This document shows positions 53,523 to 63,275 of a stretch of DNA of 64,000 nucleotides, piece by piece. The stretch covers positions 1,336,080 through 1,400,079 of the forward strand of contig MJCC01000002.1 in the NCBI GenBank assembly GCA_001766655.1. Direction: 5' to 3'. The translations under genes and the position numbers were made by a program. Each line of letters opens with the position of its first letter. Position 1 is the first letter of the stretch. The notes below the pieces were generated by a model. The model ran no database searches. It had not been told where the DNA came from and saw nothing but the letters and a program-made list of their open reading frames with translations. This DNA is from Phytomonas francai. Taxonomy: Eukaryota; Euglenozoa; Kinetoplastea; Trypanosomatida; Trypanosomatidae.

Positions 53523-55883
53523 ATGCCAGCACCTCTCAAAGACAAAAAACTCAAAAGTTTCGGTAAGCATCGCCGCGAGATACGCATCTCACACTCGGAT
53601 GAACATGGTGACGGGACGGGTGCTCGACATCATGCCCAGATGCGGAAGATTCATAACGCGCTATTTGAAAATTACTATGGAAAGCTGCAAAGATTAGGGG
53701 ACTGCAGAGCTACACTATGCGAGGCACGCAGACTGCATCATCAGGGTGGTCTTCACCAACCTACCGCAGGCTCTTCGGATTCTGCAGGTCACGTCGTGAA
53801 TTCATCGGGTCATGATGCCGAATGGGGTGAAGGCGCGCCCTCGTCGACGGCGTTAGAGCGTTGGGATGAGGAGATGCGATTGTTCCGAACCCCTCTACCG
53901 ATTACTTTCTGGATCAACGATACCGACCCACTTGCGTCCGAGGTTCGGGACTACTTAAAGTCGCTCGATCCGTCTATGGTGGAACCCATCCCATGGTACC
54001 CGATCGAGAATATGGCGTGGCGCGTGCTGGCGGACAAAGAAGCCTTTCGGAAGCGACCGGATATGCAAGCGCTTCGGCGATACATGATTCGCCAAACCGC
54101 CATGGGCACGATCTCGCGCCAGGAGGAGGTCTCGATGATCCCTTCTTTTCTGCTTAATATCCAGCCAACGGATGCTTGCCTAGATATGTGCGCCTCACCA
54201 GGGTCTAAGACGGCCCAGATGCTGGTTTCCATGGGCCGCCATAAGGTCGTGCCGTGGGGTGCGGATGCCACCGCGTCCCCTTTTCCCTTTGATTATGCCA
54301 CGGAAGGCCTTATCGTCGCGAATGAGCTCGACACCAAGCGGGCGAATATGCTGGTCCATCAAGTCAAGCGCATGCAACTTTTGTTCCCCTTCACGCTTTT
54401 TACGAATCACGATGCCCGATACTTCCCTGACATCGTTTTGGAAGACAGAGGGTGTAATCGTATGAACGCGGGAAGGGGCTCGCCACCAGAAGGAGAGGGT
54501 GATCTGGGGAGCATCCTGCGCTTCGACAAGGTCCTATGTGATGTGGTGTGCTCGGGGGATGGGACGCTGCGGAAGGCACCGCATATCTTCAAAATTTGGT
54601 CTCCGCGCGAGGCCATGAGTCTGCAGAGGATCCAAGTCCAAATTGCCCTGAGAGGTTGTCATTTACTCAAGGTAGGGGGCCGTCTGGTTTATAGCACGTG
54701 CTCCTTAAATCCTGTCGAAAATGAGGCCGTCGTGGCTCAGATCATTCACCGGACGAACGGTTCCATGCGGCTTGTTGATGCCCGCTCGCTGCTTCCTTGT
54801 CTGGACTGCGCACCGGGGTTGTCGAGGTGGGTTGTCGTGGACGCCAAGGGGAACGTCGTGGAGCGGCCTAGCGAGTCGATGCACGCCGCCCTCTTCCCGC
54901 CGAACACCCCCGGCGGCTACCACTCCGCCGCGGTCGACGCGCTCGATTTGAGGGCGTGCATGCGATTGTTTCCGAGCCACTGTAATGGCGGTGGTTTCTT
55001 TATCGCGGTGCTCGATAAGGTCAAGGAGTTCTGCATTGAGAAGACGAGGGGTGCCGTGGAGGAGGATTCAGAGCCTCTCTTGGAAAAGACGGGTAACACA
55101 GAGGGTGAGAAAACGGTACTAGGGACAGACCCTGACGTGGAAAGCAACCCAGTGAAACACGACATGCTTCCGGCCAAAAAGTCCTCTCCAAAAAGAGAAC
55201 GTAGTGAGGATGGTGGGGAGGAGACAGGGACTTCCTCTGACTCAGTGTTGAAGCAAAAACCTAAAAGAATTCCGCCGCAGTTCGTACAACCGCCAGAGGT
55301 GATCCATAACACCCTGGTCAATTTCTATAAGGTAGATAAGTTTCCAGAAGACTTATTGATTATGCGTACACCCCATGGTGAGTGGGAAGCACGAGCCACA
55401 ACGAGTTCCATCTGCAGCATCGTTTCCCAGACCGCACGCCGTGTTCTTTCTTGTAAAACGGACTCATTGATTGTCGTGTCTGCCGGTTTGCGAGTATTTA
55501 GCTTTGAGACCCTGGATAAGGGCTGGCGTATTGCGAGCGAGGCTGCACCACTGTTTGCAAAGCTCATGGCAGAGTCTCCGAGGTTGCTAAAAGTGCCACT
55601 TGCTTTTCTGAAGAAGATGATATACAGCGGCGGGAAGCTGAAGGAGTTACCCTTTGAAGATGTAGATGATGTGGTGCTCCGCGAGCATCTGGAAAGAATG
55701 TCTCTGGGGACAGTACTTCTTGAAATCGACTGCCCCCAAACGCGAAATGGGGTCGTCTTCTCAGTGGCCCTGCGGGCTCGCACGAAGATACAGCTCCTAG
55801 TGGGGCACGAAGATCTTCCAGGGCTGGAGTTGCGACTCGGGCTTGAACCGCTAGATGGGGCATGCGAATCTGTGCCTGCTTAG
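53523..55883 (+). CDS. tRNA (cytosine-5-)-methyltransferase, Trm4/NSUN2-like
   Basis: S-adenosylmethionine-dependent RNA m5C methyltransferase of 786 residues, length close to NSUN2. The SAM motif is DMCASPGSKTAQ (around 221). Motif IV reads DVVCSGDGTLRK, with C343 as the product-release cysteine, and motif VI YSTCSLNPVENEAV has catalytic C393. The 50-residue spacing between the cysteines is the same as in NSUN2. Pro is replaced by Val in the usual DVPCSGDGT. Upstream, IPWYPIENMAWRV and RRYMIRQTAMGTISRQEEVSMIP match the Trm4 N-terminus. The C-terminal 280 residues include a disordered acidic linker and a PUA-like region. Expected substrates are tRNA variable-loop and anticodon cytosines; nuclear or cytosolic site unknown. 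Confidence 0.92.
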   Translation: MPAPLKDKKLKSFGKHRREIRISHSDEHGDGTGARHHAQMRKIHNALFENYYGKLQRLGDCRATLCEARRLHHQGGLHQPTAGSSDSAGHVVNSSGHDAEWGEGAPSSTALERWDEEMRLFRTPLPITFWINDTDPLASEVRDYLKSLDPSMVEPIPWYPIENMAWRVLADKEAFRKRPDMQALRRYMIRQTAMGTISRQEEVSMIPSFLLNIQPTDACLDMCASPGSKTAQMLVSMGRHKVVPWGADATASPFPFDYATEGLIVANELDTKRANMLVHQVKRMQLLFPFTLFTNHDARYFPDIVLEDRGCNRMNAGRGSPPEGEGDLGSILRFDKVLCDVVCSGDGTLRKAPHIFKIWSPREAMSLQRIQVQIALRGCHLLKVGGRLVYSTCSLNPVENEAVVAQIIHRTNGSMRLVDARSLLPCLDCAPGLSRWVVVDAKGNVVERPSESMHAALFPPNTPGGYHSAAVDALDLRACMRLFPSHCNGGGFFIAVLDKVKEFCIEKTRGAVEEDSEPLLEKTGNTEGEKTVLGTDPDVESNPVKHDMLPAKKSSPKRERSEDGGEETGTSSDSVLKQKPKRIPPQFVQPPEVIHNTLVNFYKVDKFPEDLLIMRTPHGEWEARATTSSICSIVSQTARRVLSCKTDSLIVVSAGLRVFSFETLDKGWRIASEAAPLFAKLMAESPRLLKVPLAFLKKMIYSGGKLKELPFEDVDDVVLREHLERMSLGTVLLEIDCPQTRNGVVFSVALRARTKIQLLVGHEDLPGLELRLGLEPLDGACESVPA

Positions 55884-56533
55884 TGATGGAAATCTAGGCT
55901 ATTCAATGCAAAAGCTAAAACCTGCATAAATAAAGTTTAGGTATGTCAGGTTTAGATCGAGAACAAGTGACTGAAGAGCTAGGGTAAGTGTGTATGAGGA
56001 TGAGGGTCCTGGAAATAAATAAATAAATATAGTAAATTGCACGGTGATGCCTAAAATGATAAAGGTACCACGGTGCTTGAACGAATCGTAGGCCTAATTA
56101 AGATGAGTAAGTGTATTCTTGTTTTATATAGTTAGAGTATATATATATTATTGATCTTTTTGATGTGTATTTGTTTTTTTTCAGACCCTCTTCTGCCTTT
56201 CTAGTTGTGCGTTTGAAATTCAAGATCTGCATTTTCATTGTGCAACTAACTCACATATCTCTTGAGCAAAGTACCACATACGTTGTTGGATAGTTGGCTA
56301 CTTTTATCATTATATTCCCTCCCCATTGAGTCAATTCGGTATTAATACACCGTAAAGTTATTTTGAACTAATCACAGAAGTGGGCCTTTGAACAAAAGCG
56401 ACTCTACAATCTCAGACAGGCTTTCACTATCTGTGCATTGAGAAGTAATTTCTCAATCATTTAAGTAAAACGTTACTGTGCCAGATATCCTACCAGGAGT
56501 GTGATAAAACTGGTCAAAAACATAGTTTTAATT
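55884..56533. other. Intergenic region
   Basis: AT-rich with an AATA repeat near 56016-56030 and a TA run near 56138-56148. No gene seen. The frame of the next gene opens at a GTG (56501), which I do not use. Confidence 0.6.
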
Positions 56534-57826
56534 ATGGAGAAAGACTCACCGATGAAACCAAAAGGTGGAGATGGAACCTATCTTGCTCGAAACGCCAATT
56601 TCAAAAACCATATGCTACCCCTTAATGCTCAGTTCCGTTTGCTTCGCAGAGAGTTCTGGAATCTCGATGAATCCACTGCTGATACCAACCAATATAACTT
56701 CACAACTTCGAGAGGCCGAGGCTTGGCCATTAACCGATATATAAATATCATGGCAATCGAGGAAACTCTCTTCCCGCCCATCCCAGGAACCAAGATGGAA
56801 AAGTCTTTCTATGAAAAATTAAAAATCCCTAGGAATAGGATTCCAATGGAGGTAATAGCGAGTGAAAGTGAAACTTTCCCTTTACTAAATGGCAATAGAT
56901 GTGAGAAGGATCCGAGTACGTCGGCCATCTTTGAGCGCACAGTCCGTATTTTGACAAATATGGGTCTTTCTTTTTCTGGCACCCCTGTGGGATCGGTGGC
57001 AGACCTATCAGACACCGGAAAGCGACAAGGGACTGACCGATTTCTCTATATCAACGGGAATCTTATCGATTTGGAAAATTCCCCCCTCTTCGTCGCCTCA
57101 CAGGCGCCCACAGTAGCGGGTATTTCTGACTTCTACGTTACCCTTTACAAATATAAGATCCAGATAGTGATTATGCTCACGAAAATAGTTGAAAATGAAG
57201 TTGAAAAGGCCGATCAGTACTGGCCGACCGGGAACGAAGCTACTCTTTTTGGAGACGACCATGCTGCGGAGTCTAGCAAAACAGGTAATAGTCTTTCTTG
57301 GGGAAACATGACGGTGTCTGTCAATCATGACGAGCCATATTACATGGATAAGCAACTTGAATTGATTTATCGGCCGTTGCTGGTTCAACCACAAGACGGC
57401 GGTGCTGCCATGCCCGTGTTACATATTCAGTACACGGGGTGGCCGGACCTTGGTGTACCTAGTTCTGAGGTCGCCTTTTTCGAGCTTTTAAAGATTATGG
57501 ACATGTACCATGGCACGGCTCCTGTGCTTGTGCATTGCAGCGCTGGCATCGGCCGTTCTGGCACTTTCATCGGCACGTATGCGGCTCTTCAAGCGATACG
57601 CAATGGGCGCTTTGAAAACAAGACGTTGTATCAAACGGTCCTGTCGATGCGTTGTGCTCGCTATTTGATGGTGCAGCGCATTGAGCAATACTTGTTTATG
57701 TATATGATTCTCTTGAGGAAGCTTGGTCTAGACATGAGTGAGTTCGAAGCCAATCTTCAGAAAAACGCACTTGAATATCAACAGGAAGTAGCGAGGGCAG
57801 CACTTCTACGAGAACGTCGGAGATAA
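56534..57826 (+). CDS. Protein tyrosine phosphatase (classical PTP domain)
   Basis: 430 residues from ATG 56534. A classical PTP domain contains NRYINI near 75-80 (family KNRYxN), YINGNLID, SQAPTVAGISDFY (family TQGP...FW), the general-acid loop GWPDLGVP with D305, and the P-loop HCSAGIGRSGTF with C335 and R341. MRCARYLMVQRIEQYLF is the Q-loop helix. Catalytic residues are complete, so it should dephosphorylate phosphotyrosine. About 95 residues are inserted between the NRYINI motif and YINGN, where most PTPs have about 15. The trypanosomatid enzyme PTP1, which controls life-cycle differentiation in T. brucei, is the nearest comparison I can make, but it is shorter, so orthology is uncertain. 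Confidence 0.9.
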   Translation: MEKDSPMKPKGGDGTYLARNANFKNHMLPLNAQFRLLRREFWNLDESTADTNQYNFTTSRGRGLAINRYINIMAIEETLFPPIPGTKMEKSFYEKLKIPRNRIPMEVIASESETFPLLNGNRCEKDPSTSAIFERTVRILTNMGLSFSGTPVGSVADLSDTGKRQGTDRFLYINGNLIDLENSPLFVASQAPTVAGISDFYVTLYKYKIQIVIMLTKIVENEVEKADQYWPTGNEATLFGDDHAAESSKTGNSLSWGNMTVSVNHDEPYYMDKQLELIYRPLLVQPQDGGAAMPVLHIQYTGWPDLGVPSSEVAFFELLKIMDMYHGTAPVLVHCSAGIGRSGTFIGTYAALQAIRNGRFENKTLYQTVLSMRCARYLMVQRIEQYLFMYMILLRKLGLDMSEFEANLQKNALEYQQEVARAALLRERRR

Positions 57827-58508
57827 GAAGGATCACAGGATAGCATGATGAAGGGGTGTTTGAATGGCAATGTAAAACTGGGGCGAAATAAATGATTATA
57901 TAATGGGCTGATGATGAAAGGAGGGTGCGTACGGATCAATGAGGCAGATGACCGTACGTAAACCCAGAAGGGGTATTTTTTCGAGGTCCTTTTTCCCACT
58001 CCTCAATTAATCTCCTTACAGAACTGATTTGTTTATCCAGGAAGAGAGGCGCCAAAAGCGCTGGGGCATGTGAATTTTTTTTATTGAGAGGGAGGGAGGG
58101 AAGAATGAATTGGATCTAGTTAATAAAGGATTACGCATGTGAATATGCAGTATTAGTGGTATTTCTTGAAATGCTTAAACCCTTTAAAATAGTATCCAAC
58201 GAATTTATTGGACTTAAATATGTAAAATTCATAATCTTTCTTCCCTTGGTTTAATACCCTTTAACTCTGTTGTGTTATTGGTCTAGTTTATTTAACTAAA
58301 GAATTTTGCATACCATTAGTGCGAAAAATCGAAGATTGTTTTATGTGTTCTCACTAGCGTCCGAACTTCGCTTGTGGCTTAAAAAAAAAGAAGAGCAGAC
58401 CCTCTAATAACTTAAAGGTTCTTTTGAATTTTTTCTTCCCTCTCCCTAAAAATAATAGTAAGCAACAGTATAAACAGTAAATATCATAGAATTTCATTAA
58501 CAAGAACC
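57827..58508. other. Intergenic region
   Basis: AT-rich, no gene. GGA-rich stretch near 58087-58102 and T/C-rich runs near 58425-58446 before the next start. Confidence 0.6.
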
Positions 58509-60314
58509 ATGGAGCGAAGGAGGTATATCGCACCAAACTTCCCCCATCTTCACATGAATATCAAGGAAAAGGAAGTGCTTAGTGGTGAAACTAGCGGTCA
58601 TAAGTGTTTCAAAAGTCACCGCGATTTGGGCCCGCCTACAGGGTATAACAATCAAAAAGAAAGCACCATGAAAGAAATGTGCAGCATTGACAATTCAGCA
58701 CTGATCGATTCCGCTGCTGTTCGTGGAAGCGCAGGAATGGAAGAGTGTAGCAAGCCCGATGATGTGTCATTCTCAAGATTTTTTCCAGTCTGCAACGATT
58801 CGCTTCAGAGTGGTGAGAGTGCGTGGCGACTTCATGATGCATCTCGCATGTCGCCGTTGTCTTCAGACGTTAAGCCTCAGTTGGGTTCATCGATATTAGA
58901 ATTTCCGAGGACAATCAAACGACAGCATCATTCAAGATACGAGAAAATGGATGTATCTCGCAACTTTCCGCTTTTGTCACCTATCCCAAGTTGCTTGCCT
59001 GCGGCGTTATCAAGCCCCCGATGTCCGTCTCACGCGTTTCAGACCCCCAAAGGGCACGAAACTGACGGTGCCCAAATCCAAACTGAAGCTAAAAACGATG
59101 ATGGGCAGTATAAAGAGGAAATTGCTGATGGATCCTCGTCAGGGGCTCCTGAGGCATGCGTCGTTGGGATGACTTCCCAAGCCTCTGCGGGTACTGCTCT
59201 TCGATTTCAGCATTGCATGCACTCCCTAAGCGACACAGATGTTGAGTCAGATCATCTACGCATATCTGTGCAGCTGGAGTTAGATCGTATCCTTCCTCAG
59301 ACAGTAGAAGCCGAAAAGACAGAGATAGCTGGGGTACATTCTAGCTTGTGCAAGGAGGTCGAGAGCGATAGAGGGTGCAATGCGCGCGCTGGTACTGATT
59401 TCGATCGTTTTAAAGCCACTGTCGATGATGTTTTTAGCGTTTCCGACAAAAGTTATGCAAAAAATATCGGGAGTGAAGTGAAGCTCACGGATGAGTTTTT
59501 ACCCTGTCAAGTGAATCAACGCGAGCGCGGAAAGATATTGCAAGAGGCCCTCGCAGAATTGCCAGTGTATCCACGACTTGCTATATACGATCGCACGCAT
59601 TGCCCTTTTCGATCTACTGAGGGTAATAGTTTCACCGATGCGTTCCATGATCGTGTTCAACAAGAGCTCACCAATCGAGTGCTTTATTCAACGACGATTC
59701 ATCAGGGTATCATCCAACAATGGGAGCAAACAAATTACGAACCATCTGAAAACGGGGCGCTTGAAAGTAATTCTGAAAGTAGTCCTGTGATTACAGCAAC
59801 ACCAGCCGCAAGAATACGTAAGTGGCCGAGACAGTTACTTTTGGAGGGGACGGTTGATTACATACAAATTGGGAGGCATCTGCTTTTGAAGTCATCAAGA
59901 AAAGCGAAGGCCCATTTTCACGACCGAATACAAGGGGCCGGTGGCGTGGTTAAGAGTGCTACTAGCTCTGTTATGGACCAGAACTCGGTGAAGAAACCAG
60001 CAGTGGAGCAGAAGCTGGTTACTGCATCAGAGAATCAGAGTTCACATCTCACTGTGCTGTCTCTATTAGATGGGAAAAGAAAGCAGTATGATGCCACACA
60101 TGCTCGTATAGTGAGCTTGGTGGTGGATGCTTGCCAAAGCGAAAGAAATGCTCGTGCCGATTCGGAAGCTGATAAGGTAAAAAAGTGTGAAGAGTCGGCC
60201 CGAAATGCACGGCAGCTGCTTTACAGAGTCTTGAGATTTCATGAACAAGTGAAAGATTCACAACGACCCCAACAGGACAGGGATCGTACCAAAAGAAGAC
60301 GCAGATTGCTGTAG
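58509..60314 (+). CDS. Hypothetical protein (601 aa) with basic C-terminus
   Basis: No family recognised. The first 330 residues are Ser- and Pro-rich and likely disordered. Residues about 330-450 look more ordered (QVNQRERGKILQEALAELPV, then DAFHDRVQQELTNRVLYSTT). The end from about 500 is helical and charged (CEESARNARQLLYRVLRFHE) and closes in KRRRRLL, a plausible nuclear or nucleic-acid-binding patch. No signal peptide or transmembrane segment. The ATG at 58509 is in an ACCATGG context. The long open frame in line with its neighbours supports a real gene. Confidence 0.65.
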   Translation: MERRRYIAPNFPHLHMNIKEKEVLSGETSGHKCFKSHRDLGPPTGYNNQKESTMKEMCSIDNSALIDSAAVRGSAGMEECSKPDDVSFSRFFPVCNDSLQSGESAWRLHDASRMSPLSSDVKPQLGSSILEFPRTIKRQHHSRYEKMDVSRNFPLLSPIPSCLPAALSSPRCPSHAFQTPKGHETDGAQIQTEAKNDDGQYKEEIADGSSSGAPEACVVGMTSQASAGTALRFQHCMHSLSDTDVESDHLRISVQLELDRILPQTVEAEKTEIAGVHSSLCKEVESDRGCNARAGTDFDRFKATVDDVFSVSDKSYAKNIGSEVKLTDEFLPCQVNQRERGKILQEALAELPVYPRLAIYDRTHCPFRSTEGNSFTDAFHDRVQQELTNRVLYSTTIHQGIIQQWEQTNYEPSENGALESNSESSPVITATPAARIRKWPRQLLLEGTVDYIQIGRHLLLKSSRKAKAHFHDRIQGAGGVVKSATSSVMDQNSVKKPAVEQKLVTASENQSSHLTVLSLLDGKRKQYDATHARIVSLVVDACQSERNARADSEADKVKKCEESARNARQLLYRVLRFHEQVKDSQRPQQDRDRTKRRRRLL

Positions 60315-60870
60315 TTGGAAACAGGCAGTGATCAGCTGCCCTTGAAGATGAAGCACTATTCCTAGAGGGTGCCACTGAAGTGAAGAGAGTGGGGGAGAGT
60401 TTTATCTAGACTTGTCGTTTTACATCACAAAGCGGTAGTGGGAATTTATTGAAGATGGAATAATGATGCACCGCTTTTGACGCTCTACTATAGTTTCGTC
60501 TCACATTGTGCTCCTAATTTTATGAAATTTTCGTCATTGCATCATTCCACCAATGTGACAAATATGCTTTCACACTGTTTGTATCCCCAAAAGGAGCTTT
60601 ACCTTGTATTTCTCAGGTCTAACTCTGAATGGTTTGCTAATGACGGCCTTTTTTTTTGACATTTGCTTAATGGGCCTGAAAGCGGACAATGGAATTCACG
60701 TTTCTGAAAACTTCGCAACTTATGAGAGCGCGGATGATTTTTTATGTTTTTTCCTTTCCTTTGGATCAGAATGAAATATTAGCTTTAGTTTCCTTCAAAA
60801 ACAATACAGGCTGTCTTTCTATGATCAAAGTCTAAGGAATCAATAGCATAGTATTGATTTGGCATGAATT
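60315..60870. other. Intergenic region
   Basis: No gene. A T9 run near 60649-60657 and a TTTTTTATG-type tract near 60738 precede the next gene. Confidence 0.6.
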
Positions 60871-62673
60871 ATGGAAACCATTGAATATCCTAACTGGCTT
60901 GTAAATGACGTAGATCGCTTAGATAAGCTCAAGTGCGCTGCGTCTGCATTCGTTGCAGAGCCCGTGACGAGGCGTGAGCTTCACCTCATAGCTCTTGTGG
61001 TGAGTGTGAGCCCACTATCTGAGATGCTTGCCTCAGTGCGCAGGTCGAAAAATCTAGGAATATCTTCTGAGGTTTCTGGAAAAGGGAAAATGTCCGCACA
61101 CTCACGATTAAAGAATCGTCGTGAGTTGCAACGGGCAGCTTCACATCAATGCTGCACAGGAGCCGAGTTTTGCCTTCGTCAGGCACTCCGAGACGCGCGA
61201 ATGCTCGGCCGCTGGCTAAACCGAACGTTCTTCTGTCACGCGCAGAAGCGAAGTGATGCATACCCAAATTTGTGTGGCTGCCCACAAGATACACCCCTGG
61301 GTGTGGAGGTGGTGGTGATGGCGTCCCTGGTGCCGCGAACTATTCCTGACCTAGCACTTTTCACGGCTTGGCAGAAGGGGCTTGAAGCAAAGCGACACTC
61401 CCCGTTGCGGTATGCTGCACTGCTGCGCATTTCTTTTGGGAGCCCTTTTTTTATTCAGAACTGGGCGTGTTGTTATAGCGGAATCGAGAAGCAAAGATCT
61501 GCAGCAAAATCAAAAGCTGCTACAGCTGCGCTAGAGCTTTCCTCAATGTTGCAGCCTCACCAAGCCCTGCTGATGGACGTCGGTTGGTATCTTGAGGGTG
61601 CGATAGGTTCACAGCATCCCGAAAAAATGGGAAACGATTTAGTATTCTCGAAGACATCTATTAACAGCATGAGAAGCGGAGGTGCGAGATTAACATCTGA
61701 CGTAGCACTGCATGCTTTCTTTGATGAGATCTACTCACTCATTAGGCTTCCACAGGAGGGGCGAGTTGCAATGTGGTTGCCGTACTCATATCTGTTGTCG
61801 GAATGCAGTACCAGCTCACACTGCCAATGCATTACAGATATACCTACTAGCGGAACATCCTATGCCAAAGACGCTAAGACTCAGTATGATAGGCTTCCCG
61901 TTCTGTGTGGCCACTGCACAAACATCAGGAGACTCGCCGGTGAAGTAAGCTCTCTGTATCGTCACCTGCACGAGTATTTTGGCCAGACAAAGTCATGGAA
62001 GCTGTTGACGAGTCACGGTGGAACGCTAAATGGGGTACTGGACAAGGCTAACTTTGTGACTGTTCCAGATGCAGAGGGTTTTACAAGGAAAGCGGTCGGC
62101 ACAGCTGTCAAACTCAACGCGACTACATCTTTTGCATCTGGCAACAAGGTCAAGGAAGCTGTGCCAAGTACCAGCGATAGTAAGCTAATATTTGCCACCC
62201 CTTTACTTTCCACTCGTAGTCTGCGTGATGTCTACGCTTTGCTTGGACTTTTAGTGGGACACGACGCAGTGGACTTCTACGCGGAGGGTGTGTCGTTTTG
62301 TCGAGGTACTCAAAGGCGGCTTTACACAGCGAGGGTGACCGGGCTTGTGCCGAGGTTGGGGACAATTCTTTTAGAAACATGCGAGAGGACAGCAAATGCG
62401 GGAGAGCTGGTAGGTGTAATTGATCATCTCGACAGTAAAAAATATGCAAATGCACAAGGCTTTATCCATGGTGACGTTGATTTGGCTAAAAATAAAAATA
62501 CGACTCACAGCGAAGATCTACAGTCGCCGTTTGATCAGGATATGTATTTGTGTGAGGCGAAACCATGTAACCCAAGCCTGAGAACGCCACAGCACGCACT
62601 GTTTGGAGTGAAGCGACCACGTCAGGGAAGTGAAACTTTGGAGGTCCGAAAGGCCAGAACGAGGATGTTGTAA
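60871..62673 (+). CDS. Hypothetical protein (600 aa), Cys-rich segments
   Basis: No family recognised. The N-terminal 200 residues are balanced and helical (WLVNDVDRLDKLKCAASAF and ELHLIALVVSVSPLSEML) and look folded. Cysteines cluster at LCGCPQD (about 132-138) and as CQC/C plus LCGHC (around 318-350), which could bind a metal but do not form a standard zinc finger. A second ordered part near 450-530 includes LRDVYALLGLLVGHDAVDFY and CERTANAGELVGVIDHL. The C-terminus carries KRPRQG and KARTR, possibly a nuclear signal. The uninterrupted frame supports a gene. Confidence 0.65.
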   Translation: METIEYPNWLVNDVDRLDKLKCAASAFVAEPVTRRELHLIALVVSVSPLSEMLASVRRSKNLGISSEVSGKGKMSAHSRLKNRRELQRAASHQCCTGAEFCLRQALRDARMLGRWLNRTFFCHAQKRSDAYPNLCGCPQDTPLGVEVVVMASLVPRTIPDLALFTAWQKGLEAKRHSPLRYAALLRISFGSPFFIQNWACCYSGIEKQRSAAKSKAATAALELSSMLQPHQALLMDVGWYLEGAIGSQHPEKMGNDLVFSKTSINSMRSGGARLTSDVALHAFFDEIYSLIRLPQEGRVAMWLPYSYLLSECSTSSHCQCITDIPTSGTSYAKDAKTQYDRLPVLCGHCTNIRRLAGEVSSLYRHLHEYFGQTKSWKLLTSHGGTLNGVLDKANFVTVPDAEGFTRKAVGTAVKLNATTSFASGNKVKEAVPSTSDSKLIFATPLLSTRSLRDVYALLGLLVGHDAVDFYAEGVSFCRGTQRRLYTARVTGLVPRLGTILLETCERTANAGELVGVIDHLDSKKYANAQGFIHGDVDLAKNKNTTHSEDLQSPFDQDMYLCEAKPCNPSLRTPQHALFGVKRPRQGSETLEVRKARTRML

Positions 62674-63275
62674 TCTAATGTGAAGGGACTGGCTAAGCGA
62701 GTAATGTGTGCGGTGGAGACAATTATGGGTGTGAAAGCGTGGGACAACGCAACATTCGTGGTCTCTGTTTCATTGCTTGGAGCGTTAATGGGGGTCAACA
62801 ATAACAACAATGCGAGATCTTGCTCAGCAGGAAGTGCTTTCGGAATTCGAGTTCACGAGGTTGGGTTTTCACAGTACTCTATTTCTGAGATCACTGGTCC
62901 AAAACAAGGAGGATATATCAACCGAGCACACTGAATAGTGTGCTACTACTACGTGTGGGCGGTTGTTTGTGGGAAACTAAATGAATGAGCGTTGTGGCAC
63001 GGAGGTTCATCTTTGTTTGAGCGTGCTGTTGGTGCTTATTGAATTCTCCTTCATATTCTTAATTTTATATGTTCAGATGTTAGGTGGTCTTTTGGCTACA
63101 TCTTCCGAAGCAGTGACCGCTTACAATGCTTTGTCTCTATGTACAACTCTAAGCTAGCACACGTTTTACCATTTTTTGCTTGAAGTTGCACCAGGAAATT
63201 TCATAAGATAAACCAAGTCAAACGTGTTTTTGTTCTATATAAGTGTGGGAGCAGAAATATCAATTATATCAAATA
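62674..63275. other. Intergenic region before the CTL/PNS1-like gene
   Basis: No ATG-started gene seen. An 84-codon ORF at 62680-62934 starts at GTG directly after the previous stop and has no recognisable feature; it may be 3' UTR. Confidence 0.5.

Noticed and set aside
62680..62934. 84-codon ORF after the 600-residue hypothetical gene
   Set aside because: GTG start three bases after the previous stop codon region and no ATG-started version; more likely 3' UTR.
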